Below are positions 33,009 to 44,130 of a DNA stretch of 64,000 nucleotides, in pieces (the stretch's first letter is position 1; the number at the start of each line of letters is the position of its first letter). The position numbers and the translations under genes were made by a program. The stretch comes from Pyronema omphalodes (taxonomy: Eukaryota; Ascomycota; Pezizomycetes; Pezizales; Pyronemataceae): NCBI GenBank assembly GCA_024516155.1, contig JAJJXM010000023.1:682001-746000 (forward strand), given 5' to 3'. A model generated the notes under the pieces. That model did not search any database. It was not told the origin of the DNA and worked only from the letters and a program-made list of their open reading frames with translations.

Positions 33009-33943
33009 CAGAGTTCAGCACGGTCCGTCCAGGACGGCGGACCGGACGGGACCACACTGGTCGTCCGGTCCCGTCCATGACTTCGGACGGACGGCCACTA
33101 GGTGGTCCGGTCCCGTCCACAAACTCAAAAAGACCGGACGGGACGGCGGATGACGGCAGGACCGTGGGTTTCAGGTGAGCTAGTTTTTAGGGGGTGGTTT
33201 GGTTCAAGTTTGCCAGATACTATGGGCCGCAGCAGCGACGTTTTCAGCACTGTAGTAGATAAACCCTTCATGCTGGACTTCAGTAAAACTTTTACACCCC
33301 ACTGCAGGTGCACGCTCTACCCAGCAATAGTTTCACTGCCTATGGTATCATCTTTGTTTCCTAATAAAGTACGATCCCGCTATAAATGTTTCCTGTATCC
33401 TTCACACTCCATCTTCTACCTTTCCACCTTCTACATGCAAGAATTTTCCACTTCTTTCATTGCCGTGTAAGTTGAACATCAACAGCCATCACTCAATTCC
33501 CAGAGGAGCAGAAATATGCCAATACTTTTATCGCCGTCCTCTGTACCTGTTCCGACCAGGAGCAGATCACCCTGCCTGTCCTCTCAAGAGTTGTGTTCAT
33601 TCGAGAAGGATGGGGAAGGACGCATTTTAGTGGCGGGAGAAGGAGCATTCTTATGCATCAGTATGGTTTTTTTTGTTTGTAAGCAATTCCATATAGGTGA
33701 ATTAGATTTGTGCAATGCATCAGAATTATCTAAGGAAAACACGATGAGCCGTAGTAAAAAACTGCGGATTACGAGTGACCGTCAGTGACGCTAGTCGTAG
33801 TCACCCACGGTCACCCGCGGTCCGTCCCGTCCATGGTGCCTTCAGGACGGCTGGTCCTGGTCCTACTACAGGACGGGACCGCGAGTGGCGGTCCGGTCCC
33901 GTCCATAGCCAGGACGGGACCGGACGGACCGTGCCGAACTCTG
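33009..33943. mobile_element. Non-autonomous hAT-type element 1
   Basis: The ends are inverted repeats: CAGAGTTCAGCACGGTCCGT at the left and the reverse complement of CAGAGTTCGGCACGGTCCGT at the right, with one mismatch. Further subterminal copies of GGTCCGTCC/GGACGGACC and GGTGACC-like words lie inside each end, as in hAT transposase binding regions. The left flank is cccttact; the right flank reads cg then gccttact. Copy B (about 43,758) and copy D (about 55,640) have a single uninterrupted cccttact, so they are empty sites. No transposase is encoded; an internal 122-codon frame (33,102-33,470) looks incidental. Confidence 0.8.
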
Positions 33944-34310
33944 CGGCCTTACTGTTTTCAATCCGTGGCTTACAGTACTTCCCAGATGTGTTGAATTGCA
34001 TACAAATATCCGACTGTGAAAGTACATCCTACGGTCCGTTCTATGCTTATATCTCTCACTATTGTCACAACCCTCAGCATGGAGTTGGCCACAATATTAA
34101 CAACTATACCTCGTCTTAATGCACAGCCAGCCCTCTCTTGCATCGTGGACCAAGAGCTAACACCACTACCGTCCCCTTTTTCACACGACATCTCCGCGTA
34201 CCCATAATTTCATCGAGGGTCCTCGACAAAGTCAACCACAAGGTGATAGGAGTGAAGCCGTAAATCTGTTTGCGGACTCAAGGTCTCTGAGTAGGACACA
34301 GCATCTAAGG
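33944..34310 (+). promoter_or_regulatory. 5' flank of cyclin-like copy C, between two hAT-type insertions
   Basis: The sequence continues the 5' flank interrupted by hAT-type element 1. It aligns with 43,766-44,130 before copy B and 55,660-56,000 before copy D, for example tacatcctacggtccgttctatg versus the copy D block near 55,702. It ends at the 8-bp target duplication of the second element. Confidence 0.6.
34303..34310. repeat. 8-bp target-site duplication of hAT-type element 2 (left copy)
   Basis: The octamer ATCTAAGG directly precedes the element end CAGAGCTCCCC and recurs directly after the other end at 35,815-35,822. An 8-bp duplication is diagnostic of the hAT superfamily. Confidence 0.92.
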
Positions 34311-35814
34311 CAGAGCTCCCCACGGTCCGTCCGGTCCAGTCCTGGCTACGGACCGGACTGGACCACATATCACGGTCCGGTCCGGTGCTTGGACTGGGAC
34401 TGGCAGTCATTTTTACACAGTGGACTGGACCGCCTGTGGGTGACCGTAGGTGACCACAAGGTCACACAAAATCACTCGCAGGTGACCATGGGTGACCGTG
34501 GGTGACTGCAGTTTTAGTTTTTGAGCGCGCAGAAATTTCAACAGTGATTCTTATTAGGGCGTTTCACGCTACGTTTATCGGGGCCCATTATAGCGCGCTT
34601 CGGGAAACTTTTTAAGAAAAATCTGTCGCCATAAACAATGTCAGCGTGAAACCCCCCCGGAATCTTAATTGAAAGAAATCGCATTCTCGCTGTTTTTCTT
34701 AGGCCGCAACATCGCGTCCCCTCGCACCACGACCCAGGAAAAACATTTTCACCACACACTTGGCGATGCCACGCGCGCAAAAAAAAACCCACAGAACAAC
34801 TTTTTGACGAATATTACAGCAAAAAAATGTTTCGTAATCATAGCTGGGCATGCATAGAGGCCAACTTTTATATTTTATACTTCTTTTTATAATCTTTTTG
34901 AATTTTCATATTTTTATTCTTTTCGCTATGAGAGACAGTGGAAGAGCGATGCTAACCCGTATCGTGCTTAGTGCTCCGTGTAGTGTTAAATGAGCCGTAA
35001 TAGATAGTCCGAGATTATCTTAAAATGCCATAAGGAGCTCCGGAGCTCCTTTTGCAAAAAGGCTTTTAAGACGATAAATGCCGCGCCTAGATCGCCTATT
35101 GAACTAGTGATTAAGCTTAATCCAATCGTTAAACAATCCATAATTGAAGCGTGAAACGGCCTATTATATCTTTCTCTACAAGAATTGATCACTACGATTT
35201 CAGAGCGGACCTAAGTAATCCCAATGAATTGCCAAAGGTTTCATGATTACTTTTGCTAATGTTTCCCCATTTTCCCAAATTTCCTGTAAAGAACAGGAAA
35301 ATTGTAAACAATTGAGGTTCATTGGTGTCGTAAACAAAAAAGAAACAGATGCGGTGGATGGGAAATGACAATTATTGGCAGGCTTAGATGGGAAAAGCTT
35401 CACTGCGATGGGAAAGGGGGGGGCGGGGGGTGGTCACGGCACGATTTATTTGGAAGACTCTTTACATATGGAGTACCAAGAGAATCATCAGGACTACCCA
35501 GTGGTGGAGGCAAACACGCGTCGAGATAAAAATTTTGCACCGGAGGATTCTAGCTCCACCTTTGTTGACCGGCAAGCGGCCTCTCTGGTGGCCAGCTCGC
35601 TATTAGCGGCGGTTGCTACTCCCGACCCACTAGTGCTTAGGGATAAGCGAGAAACCCGCGGTCCTGCAGTCACCTGCAGTCCGGTCCAGTCTTTTTGTTT
35701 TCGAAACCTGGACCGGACTACATGGTTGCAGTCCTCGAAAAAATTGGACTGGACTGGACTACACCATGTAGTCCGGTCCAGTCCGCAGTCCTGGACGGAC
35801 CGTGGGGAGCTCTG
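34311..35814. mobile_element. Non-autonomous hAT-type element 2, 1,504 bp
   Basis: The left end CAGAGCTCCCCACGGTCCGT and the right end (reverse complement CAGAGCTCCCCACGGTCCGT) are perfect 20-bp inverted repeats, closely related to those of element 1. A perfect 8-bp duplication ATCTAAGG flanks it. GGTCCAGTCC-like words and ggtgaccgtgggtgac-like subterminal repeats (34,436-34,506) lie inside the left end. No transposase frame is present, so movement depended on an enzyme supplied elsewhere. It carries a nested MITE-like insertion (34,555-35,163) and sits just before the start codon of cyclin-like copy C. Confidence 0.92.
34555..35163. mobile_element. Nested MITE-like element inside hAT-type element 2
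   Basis: The ends TAGGGCGTTTCACGCT (34,555-34,570) and AGCGTGAAACGGCCTA (35,148-35,163) are 16-bp inverted repeats with one mismatch. Both are flanked by TTAT (34,551-34,554 and 35,164-35,167). A third copy of agcgtgaaac lies at about 34,643-34,652, which would let the left part fold on itself. It also contains the perfect palindrome aaggagctccggagctcctt at 35,032-35,051. There is no coding capacity. A TA- or TTA-type target suggests a Tc1/mariner or PIF/Harbinger relative; I cannot decide. Confidence 0.7.
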
Positions 35815-35822
35815 ATCTAAGG
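35815..35822. repeat. 8-bp target-site duplication of hAT-type element 2 (right copy)
   Basis: ATCTAAGG follows the right end GGGGAGCTCTG immediately and matches the left copy at 34,303-34,310 exactly. Confidence 0.92.
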
Positions 35823-35837
35823 ACCCCTCGACCAAAT

Positions 35838-36700
35838 ATGGAAAATCCTCCTGATGTGTTTGAAGGGTTAAATTCATCCGGTCAAATGGAAACTGTATCG
35901 CCAACGTCGGGATCATAAGGAAATGCTGCATCGGTTCCGTCAGTTTCCCCAGGTGAACAAAGACTACAAAATAATACGGAAAATGAAAATTTTATATTAG
36001 GCCACTAACAGAGTAATGAGGAGTTACCGTCACAACCAAATCAAATGTATTCAAGTTCAGAGTCTGATAAGGCAATGATGTTTTTAAAGGATATTACTCT
36101 GTCGAAGGGGTCTATGGTGGAGTTTGCTGCACAGATGAATTCTTCTCTTAATAGCCCCATGTAATCCAAACGATTTTCGACACCTGGAGAAAACATTTGG
36201 GGCTATTAATAAATTCCTTGGTTGCATATTTGCTGATTCTTTTTTTTGTGTTTCCTGTAGATGACATGCCTATTGTTGTTCGAATCTGCTGAGGTGTTAC
36301 AAGAAAACGCAGGGACAGTCGATATTCCGCACTTTCAGTCTTTCACCAACGGTAAATATCCAAACGCGCCCTTCCTAAACCCGACTTCCTAGGCTCGCAT
36401 GGATAGCTATCTTACTACAGGCATCACGCGTTCATTCAATGTTGTTTTATTGGCGCTCTTGTTTGTCTATCGGCTTGGACGATTGAATCCTGCAGTACGA
36501 GGGCGACGGGGTAGTCAGTACAGAGTATTTACAGTTGCTTCGATGCTAATAAACAAGTGTATTCACCTCCGATTCTACTTTCATTACAAGTCGTAAAATG
36601 TTCCCTGATATTTCAAATTTGATCACTAGCTAACGTCTGAAAATATGACATAATGGATCTCGACGACGACACATATACAAACTATTCTGTGTAAATAAGT
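35838..36700 (+). pseudogene. Clg1/Pcl-type cyclin-like copy C, decayed
   Basis: The frame from ATG 35,838 (MENPPDVFEG) aligns with the start of copy D (MENATAVLQG) but hits stops after SPTSGS and again after FILGH. After an intron-like gap, ATG 36,261 begins MTCLLLFESAEVLQ, matching exon 2 of the other copies. A frame change near 36,390 precedes the cyclin-box segment LALLFVYRLGRLNPAVRG and GSQYRVFTVASMLINK. The next exon fragment LDDDTYTNYS aligns with the family motif LDDNTYTNKTW, but its 3' splice site reads GG instead of AG and a stop follows. The rest of the cyclin box and the Q-rich tail are absent. This is clearly a pseudogene. Confidence 0.8.
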
Positions 36701-36836
36701 TTTGATTGTTGTGGATGTGGTGGGATGTCTTCTGGTTTATCTTTTATTACTTTCGGATTTTTATTTTCTTTTCAAGAAGACTTGGTTTCCGATTTTTTAA
36801 CAATTACAACATGATATCTGACATTTCACATAATTC

Positions 36837-37505
36837 ACAGCAGCGGCGTTTTGAGCACTGTAGTAGATGAACCCTTCATGCTGCGCTTGAGTGATACTTT
36901 TACATCCCACTGTAGGTGCACGCTCCACCCAGCAATACTTTGACTACCTATGGTAGCTTGGTATTATTTTTGTTTCTTAGTAAGGTACGATCCCGCTCTA
37001 ATATTTCTTCTATCCCTTACACCCCATCTTCAACCTTTCCATCTTCTACCTGCAAGAATTTGCCAATTCTTTCATTGCCGTGTAAGTCGAACATCAACAG
37101 CTACTACTCAATTCCCAGCAGAGCAAGAATATGCCAATGTTCTTATCGCCGTTTTCTACACCTGTTCAAAGCAGGAGCAGAATACCCTGCCTGTCCTCTC
37201 AAGAGTCCTTTTAATCCGAGAAGGATGGGAAAGAATGAATTTTAGTGGCGAGAGAAGGAGCATTCCTATTTCATCAGTATAGTTTTTGTTTTTGCGAAAA
37301 ATCCCATATAGCTGACATTAATGCATCAGAATCATCTCAGCAAAACATCATAAGCCGTAGTAAAAAACCGCCAGTTGCGAGTGATCGGCAATGACGTTTG
37401 TCGTGGTCGCCTACGGTCACCCGCGGTCCGTCCCGCCCATCGTGCCTCCAGAACGACTGGTCCTAGTTCTACGGCAGGTCGGAACCGGACAGACCGTGTA
37501 GAACT
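36837..37505. mobile_element. hAT-type element 3, truncated
   Basis: This piece matches the interior and right end of element 1 (33,227-33,943), sharing cactgtagtagatraacccttcatgct, gtgcacgctc.acccagcaa and the ggtcacccgcggtccgtccc block. Its right end is decayed (ccggacagaccgtgtagaact) and its left inverted repeat is missing. It lies after the truncated copy C. Confidence 0.7.
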
Positions 37506-38189
37506 ATTATTTGGGCCGGTACAAGTGTGCTAACGTTGGAGGACCTTGTTTTCGAAATCTGGAGACAACCGGGTTGTTTTTTCTCGCAATTAATGTTTAT
37601 TTGTTCATGTCACGTCTAAAATTTGCTTGTCGTGGAAGAATATTTCTCCTTCTTATATCTGCATTTTTGTTTTATTAGTGATTCATCATGTGCGGCAAAG
37701 GGGAGGGAAGGGGGTGATTTCATGTTCTGTTTCATTATACAATTGCCAGTCTCCATATACAGAGGAACAACTACAAAGACCAGGCATTGTGACTGGAGCT
37801 ATTCGCACCTGCCTCCCGAAGTCCTTTATTTTTCCATTCCATTTTCCAAGCAATAATTTTTGAGACCTTCCGCGAATCTCTGTCATCCGCCGGGGTTCTT
37901 TATTTTCCTTCTCGGTATTACTATCGACCATCATCTACCTCCTACCGTTCCTCTCTATTCATCACAATAATCACATCAGAATAAAATATTTAACATGACT
38001 GATTATCCAAAACTCTATGCACCCTATCTGTTTTCAGAACTCACTCGTTGTGCTCCTTATCAATGAAATCGCTATTTCGAGGGCAATGAGCTGAAGTAAC
38101 GAGCGAAGAACCAATCGTGCCTGGTCTAGCGCCATGCTTTGTCTATGGCCGGACTTTCCAGTGTCGACACGATCAAATGTGACTTGACG
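37506..38189. other. Intergenic, nothing recognised
   Basis: This AT-rich stretch lies between hAT fragment 3 and the decayed third module. Two overlapping frames of 77-78 codons (37,623-37,863) have no recognisable features. I see no gene here. Confidence 0.4.
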
Positions 38190-38660
38190 GTATTTCTTAG
38201 CATGTCTTGGCGCGCCAAGACTATCGACACATTTCCGACGCCCACTCCAAATACCTGTGATATTTCTAGCCCACTATTTCCAATCACAAAGTCTACTTTC
38301 ACAGCTCTCTCCGGAACTTATGTTAACTGGCGCGCTCGTGATCGTGGCATAGTGTTCCGCGTGTCATGGAATGATTCTTGTGCCACAGGGTGATATGAAC
38401 GGTTGACAGTACAGTGCAGGGTTACAGCGCGGCATGCCACAGGGTAGCTAGCCGAGCTAAAGCTGAACGACGGAATACATCCCACGAGCCTGCAATCAGA
38501 TGATCTGATAAACGACCCATACCGGAATTCATGGGCGTCATCAAACAGAATTCAAGTGGTGTTTCATCTCCGCGAACCTCACTGTACCTCAGCAATGAAG
38601 GATTCTTGACAAATTATGATCTTCGGCGGTCGTGTTATTTGAATTCGCAGGATACCGGAG
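38190..38660. repeat. Module copy 3, decayed, next to right arm
   Basis: This aligns with the module in the right arm (39,240-39,720). Shared blocks are atgtcttggcg.gccaagac, cgacacatttccgacgcc, tagccgagctaaagctga, and tcatctccgcgaacctcac. Divergence is much greater than between modules 1 and 2, so this is an older copy in the same orientation as the right-arm modules. Confidence 0.6.
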
Positions 38661-38789
38661 TAAGGTGTCTTCGGTGGATATACAGAGCCATGGCGCGCAG
38701 ATCATGTTTATTCACTCGCCGTACGGCGAAATCTCATTCTCTCATTAGTCAAATGTGCAACGTGCCCTTATCCACTTCCACCACGTGTA

Positions 38790-39030
38790 GACAGCTTCTG
38801 ATGCGTATCATTTCCGCCCATTTCCTCCAGTATGTGAGGCTATGTCGTCAGTTGGCTCAGATGAAGATTCTTATAGTTCTAAATCTTTGATCCCGTCGCT
38901 CCAATGGGATTTTCGCAGCTTTTCACAACAAAAATGCGTCTGTGGCCAAAGGATTGAAACACAAAGATCTTTTTCGAGTCAGAAGTGGGGATGTACAAGA
39001 GGTATGGGTCAGGACATTCAGTTAATATGA
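38790..39030 (+). pseudogene. Unknown protein-like frame at the inner edge of the right arm
   Basis: This is the counterpart of 5,707-6,080. The peptide runs SDAYHFRPFPPVCEAMSSVG, then through the near-identical CVCGQRIETQRSFSSQKWG to a stop after IQLI. An in-frame stop lies just upstream of SDAYHF. Family unknown. Confidence 0.35.
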
Positions 39031-39938
39031 TACAAGGGGTTTTCTCGGTTGCTTTATGGTGTACGTACGATGCCACCATCGCCACGCAACTACACCGCCA
39101 TACTCTGTCGATACACCCGATCAGAAATAATGAAAAAATATATCTTGAAATACAATAGCGACTCTTTCTGCCATTGAGATTTACCAGCTGTGGAAACACG
39201 CATCAGTCAGCTTTCACAGTGCATGCAGCTGATGAAAGATTTTGTTCTATGTCTTGGCGTGCAATGACCTTCGACAGATTTCTGCTGCCGACACAAAGCA
39301 TGGCTTCACATAATTTCACGCAGTCTTATTTTTTGAAAAGTCCACTTGAATGGTAAACTCGAAACCTTATAATTCGCTTGGTTGTGCTTGAGGAGTAGCG
39401 TTTGGTGTGTCCTGCGATGATTCTCGCCACAAGGGGGACCATCTCTGTGTCACCCACCATAGCACTGGTTTGCACGGTACAGGGCGCGCATACCAGCGCA
39501 TCCTACCATACCCACTACACGGGCTAGCCGCTAGCCAAGCTTGCACAGGGTATATGTGACATCGTAGCATAGTATATAGCCGAGCTAAGCTGACCGCAAC
39601 TCCGGAGTACATACCACGTACCGCAAATCAGAGAAACGGATATCTGAATTTGATGGTGTTATCAAACTGGATTTTGAGAGCCTAATATCTCCGCGAAACT
39701 CACAGCGCCTCGTGTTCGACGAATTTTCGCAGATCCGCTCCTTAGGCACTCTTTCTATGTCGCTTCCCGGCACGCCGCGGAAGAAACTGTGTTCCGTAAT
39801 CTACGGGATTTGAAGAAGGGTCAAAAGTACGTACAATGCTTCGTCGAGGGATGAAATACAACTACTCTCGGAGATGCTTGCGTTTGCGCATCTTCAGTCG
39901 TGAGCCCACTGAGGGTTGCCCTAGTGTCACTCATTAGA
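39026..39938. repeat. Module copy 2 in right arm
   Basis: Reverse complement of the left-arm module at 4,803-5,715, nearly identical. It contains the gcgcataccagcgcatcc and gggctagccgctagcc landmarks. Confidence 0.75.
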
Positions 39939-40697
39939 CGCAACAGATCACCCGATACTGGGTCGGTCAGAGCTGATGAAAGATCTTGCTCTCTTTCTCT
40001 CTTGCTCTGCCATTTGGCTACAGATAAAGGACAAGGGTCACTCATTTATCCATAAGTGAAAACTGTACCTCAGTCATTGGTGCGTGTATGCACTTTGGTT
40101 AAGAGAACACCATGGCTCTATGCAGCTTCAAGGGATTGGTGAAACCAACAGATGAGAGTAACAGTAACAGCAGTGAGGATTAGAATCTTTTGCGTTGATA
40201 AGTGGGATGCTTGGGGTTGAATGTATCCCATTGGCAAGATTCAGAGAAGACGAGCGACAGTGCTCCGTTCGTTCCTCCTCAAAGAAAATAATAGTCTCCC
40301 GTCGTAGACCAGAACTTCCTTCGCGTACATATATTTCGTGTCTGTATTATGCTGTCCGGTATCGTTCAGTGGTTATTCTCGTGGGGGCTGTAGAATACGT
40401 GGTCGTGCTGGATGGTGGACGTCGTTCAAGGTGTGTTGGATAACAGTCGAAAAGGCGGTAGCCGGATCTGACCACAATGGTAATTGCGTTCATCAGACGT
40501 ACGAGTTATGATATCACTGCGATTGCGACTTTGAGTCTGGTCTTTATTATTGCCAGGATCAAATATCATTTGAGTTTAAAAATAAATTTATTATTCATGA
40601 TATACAGAACACATTGCCACACATGATTATAAAACATGATCTCATCATCCCCCCTCCCCCGCCCCCAACTCACCTTCATATGAACCATGACGGCCAT
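39939..40697. other. AT-rich spacer of right arm
   Basis: Counterpart of 4,044-4,802. A 74-codon frame (39,821-40,045) crossing the module boundary is conserved with the left arm but only reflects near-identity. No gene is supported. Confidence 0.4.
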
Positions 40698-41174
40698 CTA
40701 CCAATAGCACTCGTTTGCCCAGATTCCTCCTGGCTCGTAGCCTGCAAGCGTGGTTACTCCGCCATCTTTCTCGTTCTTCAGGTCGTCTTGGTGAGAGCTG
40801 ACGGGGAGATGTTGGCAATCGTTTGGTGCCTGTACCACTGGGGGTAAAGTAGGCACTGTGGCGGCTGTCGGTGGCGAAGAAGGTACCGTGTCTGTGGCAG
40901 CTGTGGGTGGTGAAGAAGGTACCATCGCGGCCAAGACAATATGGTACAAACGGGCGAGGAAAAACAAACCTTTCGTCCGTTGTTGTCTTGCGGAATTATG
41001 CAGCTCTAGTATCTTACGGAGGAGGTCCTGGCTACGCTGCGGACCGGCACTGCAAGTGGGCCCAGATGTGGCATTAACAGAGGTTCGTTCCGGCATTGGA
41101 TATGATAGCGAGGTTATCGAAATATGGATGGCAAGGTTTTCGGTAGATATGTAAGATAAAGTGCGAGATTTCAT
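40698..41174 (-). CDS. Repeat-borne ORF of unknown function, right copy
   Basis: The 158-codon frame starts at 41,174 on the minus strand. It differs from the left-arm copy by one residue (Thr for Ala in QQRTKG). It has the same doubled VPSSPPTAAT motif, proline-rich centre and NECYW end, and the same TATA-like box at 41,186-41,193. Initiation at the internal methionine (MPERTSVNA) is again better placed. No domain is recognised, and expression is unproven. Confidence 0.4.
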   Translation of the reverse strand: MKSRTLSYISTENLAIHISITSLSYPMPERTSVNATSGPTCSAGPQRSQDLLRKILELHNSARQQRTKGLFFLARLYHIVLAAMVPSSPPTAATDTVPSSPPTAATVPTLPPVVQAPNDCQHLPVSSHQDDLKNEKDGGVTTLAGYEPGGIWANECYW

Positions 41175-42210
41175 GCGTTCTGCAGTATTTATAGATAGCG
41201 GGCGGGGAATTTCGTGACTGCAGAATTTCTAGTTTCGAACAGTTGAGCGCTTTCCGTATGCCATCGTAACCGATTCCTGGTAACTCTTGCCTTCCCATAT
41301 CGTGGAAAATAGCGTCCGGTATTTCGTTCCCGCTCGTTGGCTAACGGCCAGAGATACAGGTGTTGGTAACGTGTCAAGGCGATTGGACTAAACGAATAAT
41401 GACACCTTCTTTACACGCGGTATCGCGGGACTATCTACGGCAGTATCATTTGCTGATACAAAAATACAATACCAGGGACTAGCAGGTATGAATGTTCCCT
41501 CAATGGCTCGCCGATTTGCCTGGACTCAGACAAGATTTCGCTCCGTTAAGAAACACATAAGCCCCGATCTGTAGCGTGCCTCGAACTGTTGAATGACTGC
41601 CACTCCCGGTGGAATCTGTCACGACGATGCATTTCATACACTCATTTGAGCGAATTGTTTCTCGAAGATTATCTGTCGGTCGAGTCTTCCCTACGGAAAT
41701 GTTCATCGGCCCGTGGATTTATAAAATGATTTCCATAGCTGTTCATGACGTTTTCTTGCATCAGGGTCAATTTTCGTTCTATTTCCAAATGTGAGCAGTA
41801 GACCGGTTGCCTTCGTGTTGTGGTCATTGTGACGGTGAGCTACCGAGGCTCTGCAGGACGAACGAAATTTCAACGGTCCACCGATGCACGGGGAGAACAA
41901 ATATTCTCGGCTTTCCATTCTTGACCATGATAACAGCTGGATAATACCCGATTCCGTATGAATAGATATTCCAAGGCTTGGAAAGTGCATAATAAGCACA
42001 GGCACGACAATTGGGATAACGAAGAACGGAATGAGCATTCCAAGGAGAACATGCTGAAAGCTTCTGAGAAGCCGAAGAGAAGAAAGAGCAATTTCAGATG
42101 TATGTATACCAATTATGAGCGAAAAAAACACTACAGCAGGGAAATAGCTCCAGGATGGTAAAACTGGTCCCTTCATATCTCCTAAGCCCATTCGTATTAC
42201 AAAAACACGA
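41175..42210. other. Inter-module region of right arm, no gene recognised
   Basis: Counterpart of 2,531-3,566. A 162-codon minus-strand frame (41,703-42,191, MGLGDMKGPVLPSWSYF...) has two hydrophobic stretches, but its left-arm equivalent stops after 97 codons, so I do not treat it as a gene. Confidence 0.45.
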
Positions 42211-43002
42211 GCAGTTAATCCTCAAAGTGTTACCCGGTTGCTTTGTGGTTTACAATGCTACCATCACCACGCGACAACTCCGCCAACTTCTGTCAGTACA
42301 GACGATCAGAGATGATCACGAAACATCTTAATATTCAGTAGCGACTTTTGAGCCATTGAAATTTACCTGCAGTACAAACACGCATCAGTCAGCTTAGACA
42401 GCGCATGCAGCAAATAAACGATCATTTTGCGTTATGTCTTGGCGTGCAACGACCTTCGACAGATCTCTGCTTCCCACACAAAATACAGGTTCATGTTTTT
42501 CCACGTACTCCTGTTCTTTCAAAGTCTACTTGAAAAGTAAGCTCAAAATTTTGTAATTGGCGTGTTTGAGGGCGAGGAGTAGCGGTTGGTGTGTCCTGCA
42601 GTGATTCTCGCCGCGAGGGGGACCACCTCTGTGTCACCCACCATAGCAGCGGTTTTCACGGTACAGGCGCCAGGGTGCGCATACTAGCGTGTCCCATGCT
42701 ACAATTTACACGGCCTAGCCGCTAACCGAGCTCCTCTAGGATATGTATGACATCCCCGCGTAACCGACGCATTTCCGCCAGATCCCTCCTTTGGGCATTT
42801 TTTCTATTTCACTTGCCGGCACACATTGGAAAAGAACGTTTTCCGTAATCTGCGGAATGAGATGAATAATTGAAAATCCAATGCTTCTTTATTGGGTAAA
42901 ATACAACTGTGCTCGGTTCAGATCATTTACGTGATGTTTTTACCCTTGTGCATCATTAGTTGTGAGCCCACCGAGGGTTACCCTAGCGTCACTCGTTCAT
43001 CA
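42211..43002. repeat. Module copy 1 in right arm
   Basis: Reverse complement of 1,739-2,530, nearly identical. It ends with tgagcccaccgagggttacc at about 42,963-42,982. Confidence 0.75.
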
Positions 43003-43084
43003 CACTGCGCCCGGAAAACTAATTTCGAACTGCCACAAAATGTACAAGATAAAGAACGATAAAACACAGAAAATCACCAGCAAA

Positions 43085-43285
43085 AGCAGGAGCAACAGAA
43101 TATTACCGATGCCTCAAGTGCCGCATTGCATTCGCGGATCCAGAAGTCGAGTACACAAGATGCTCTCAATGCCGCACAAGATTCCGAGGATTCCACTGCA
43201 CAGAATGCTTCGGTTTGGCAGCAATTCCAAGCTCAGCAGCTGGCACAATTGCAATGAGTATGGAATATGCAGGCTCAGCAGAGGC
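43085..43285 (+). pseudogene. Fragment copied from the glutamine-rich gene (right arm)
   Basis: This plus-strand piece aligns over about 200 bp with the glutamine-rich gene (12,994-13,220, minus). The most convincing block is cacagaatgcttcggtttgg followed by cagcaattccaagctcagcag, against cacagaacgcttcagttcag and cagcaattccaagctcaaca in the source. It lies about 0.85 kb upstream of the copy B start codon, in the same transcriptional direction. Confidence 0.7.
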
Positions 43286-44130
43286 ATGACCCGCTAAACT
43301 GCAAAACTCCTCTGGCCTAAGAAGCCTCTAGTGACAATGGCAATAGAAGGAGCCGTGCTCGATCTGGAAGGATAACAGTCCAATGATGTGAACATGATAT
43401 TCCGAGATAATATTTGCGTACTTGATCACTCCACATCATTCGAAAAATCCCGCTTCCGCCCGGGGGGATCTGACAACACCGTCCTTCACTCCACCACTCT
43501 TCCACGAAGTATGATACAGCATACCCCGGCGGCATCAGCCAGATGGAGTAAGTACTAGCCGCTACAGCATCTAATAACTTCCCTTCTTTCAGCGAGCCCA
43601 GATCTGTTCCAATAGACCATCTCAACACCACCAACATCCACCTATACGTTCCACGTCAACCCAAGTTTCAGAAAGCCCGAATAAGAAGTTCTCAGCTCAG
43701 TACCTCGCAACGACAGCCATTTTTCAAGAACAAGTAATAGTTGTAGGACTTCTGCCATCCCTTACTATTCTCGATCTGCGGGTTACAGTGCCTGGAAGCG
43801 TTGAACAGAAAGACCTTAACCACTGTACAAGTACACCCTCCGGTCTCTTCTGTCTTAGTATCTTGCACCATCCCCACAACTCAGCACGGACTTGGGCACA
43901 CCATTACAGACTAAACATCGTCTCAACACGGAGCCTGCCCCATATTCCATACCGGACCAACCGCTGCCATCACTGTCATTTTCTCTGTCACGAAGCTTGT
44001 CAGCCGAGCCAGAATCACATTGACGGTCTTCGACAAATTCACATGCAAGGTGGAACCAGCAAAGCTGCATATAATCACAGACTGAAGCTCTCAGAATACT
44101 TCACTGTTTCCAAGGAGCCATTGTCACAGG
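43286..44130 (+). promoter_or_regulatory. 5' flank of cyclin-like copy B
   Basis: Counterpart of 611-1,455. It contains the single uninterrupted target catcccttactattc (about 43,755-43,770) that in copy C is split by hAT-type element 1. A 137-codon frame (43,788-44,201) overlaps the start codon in another frame in both arms and could act as an upstream ORF, but is unproven. Confidence 0.5.
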
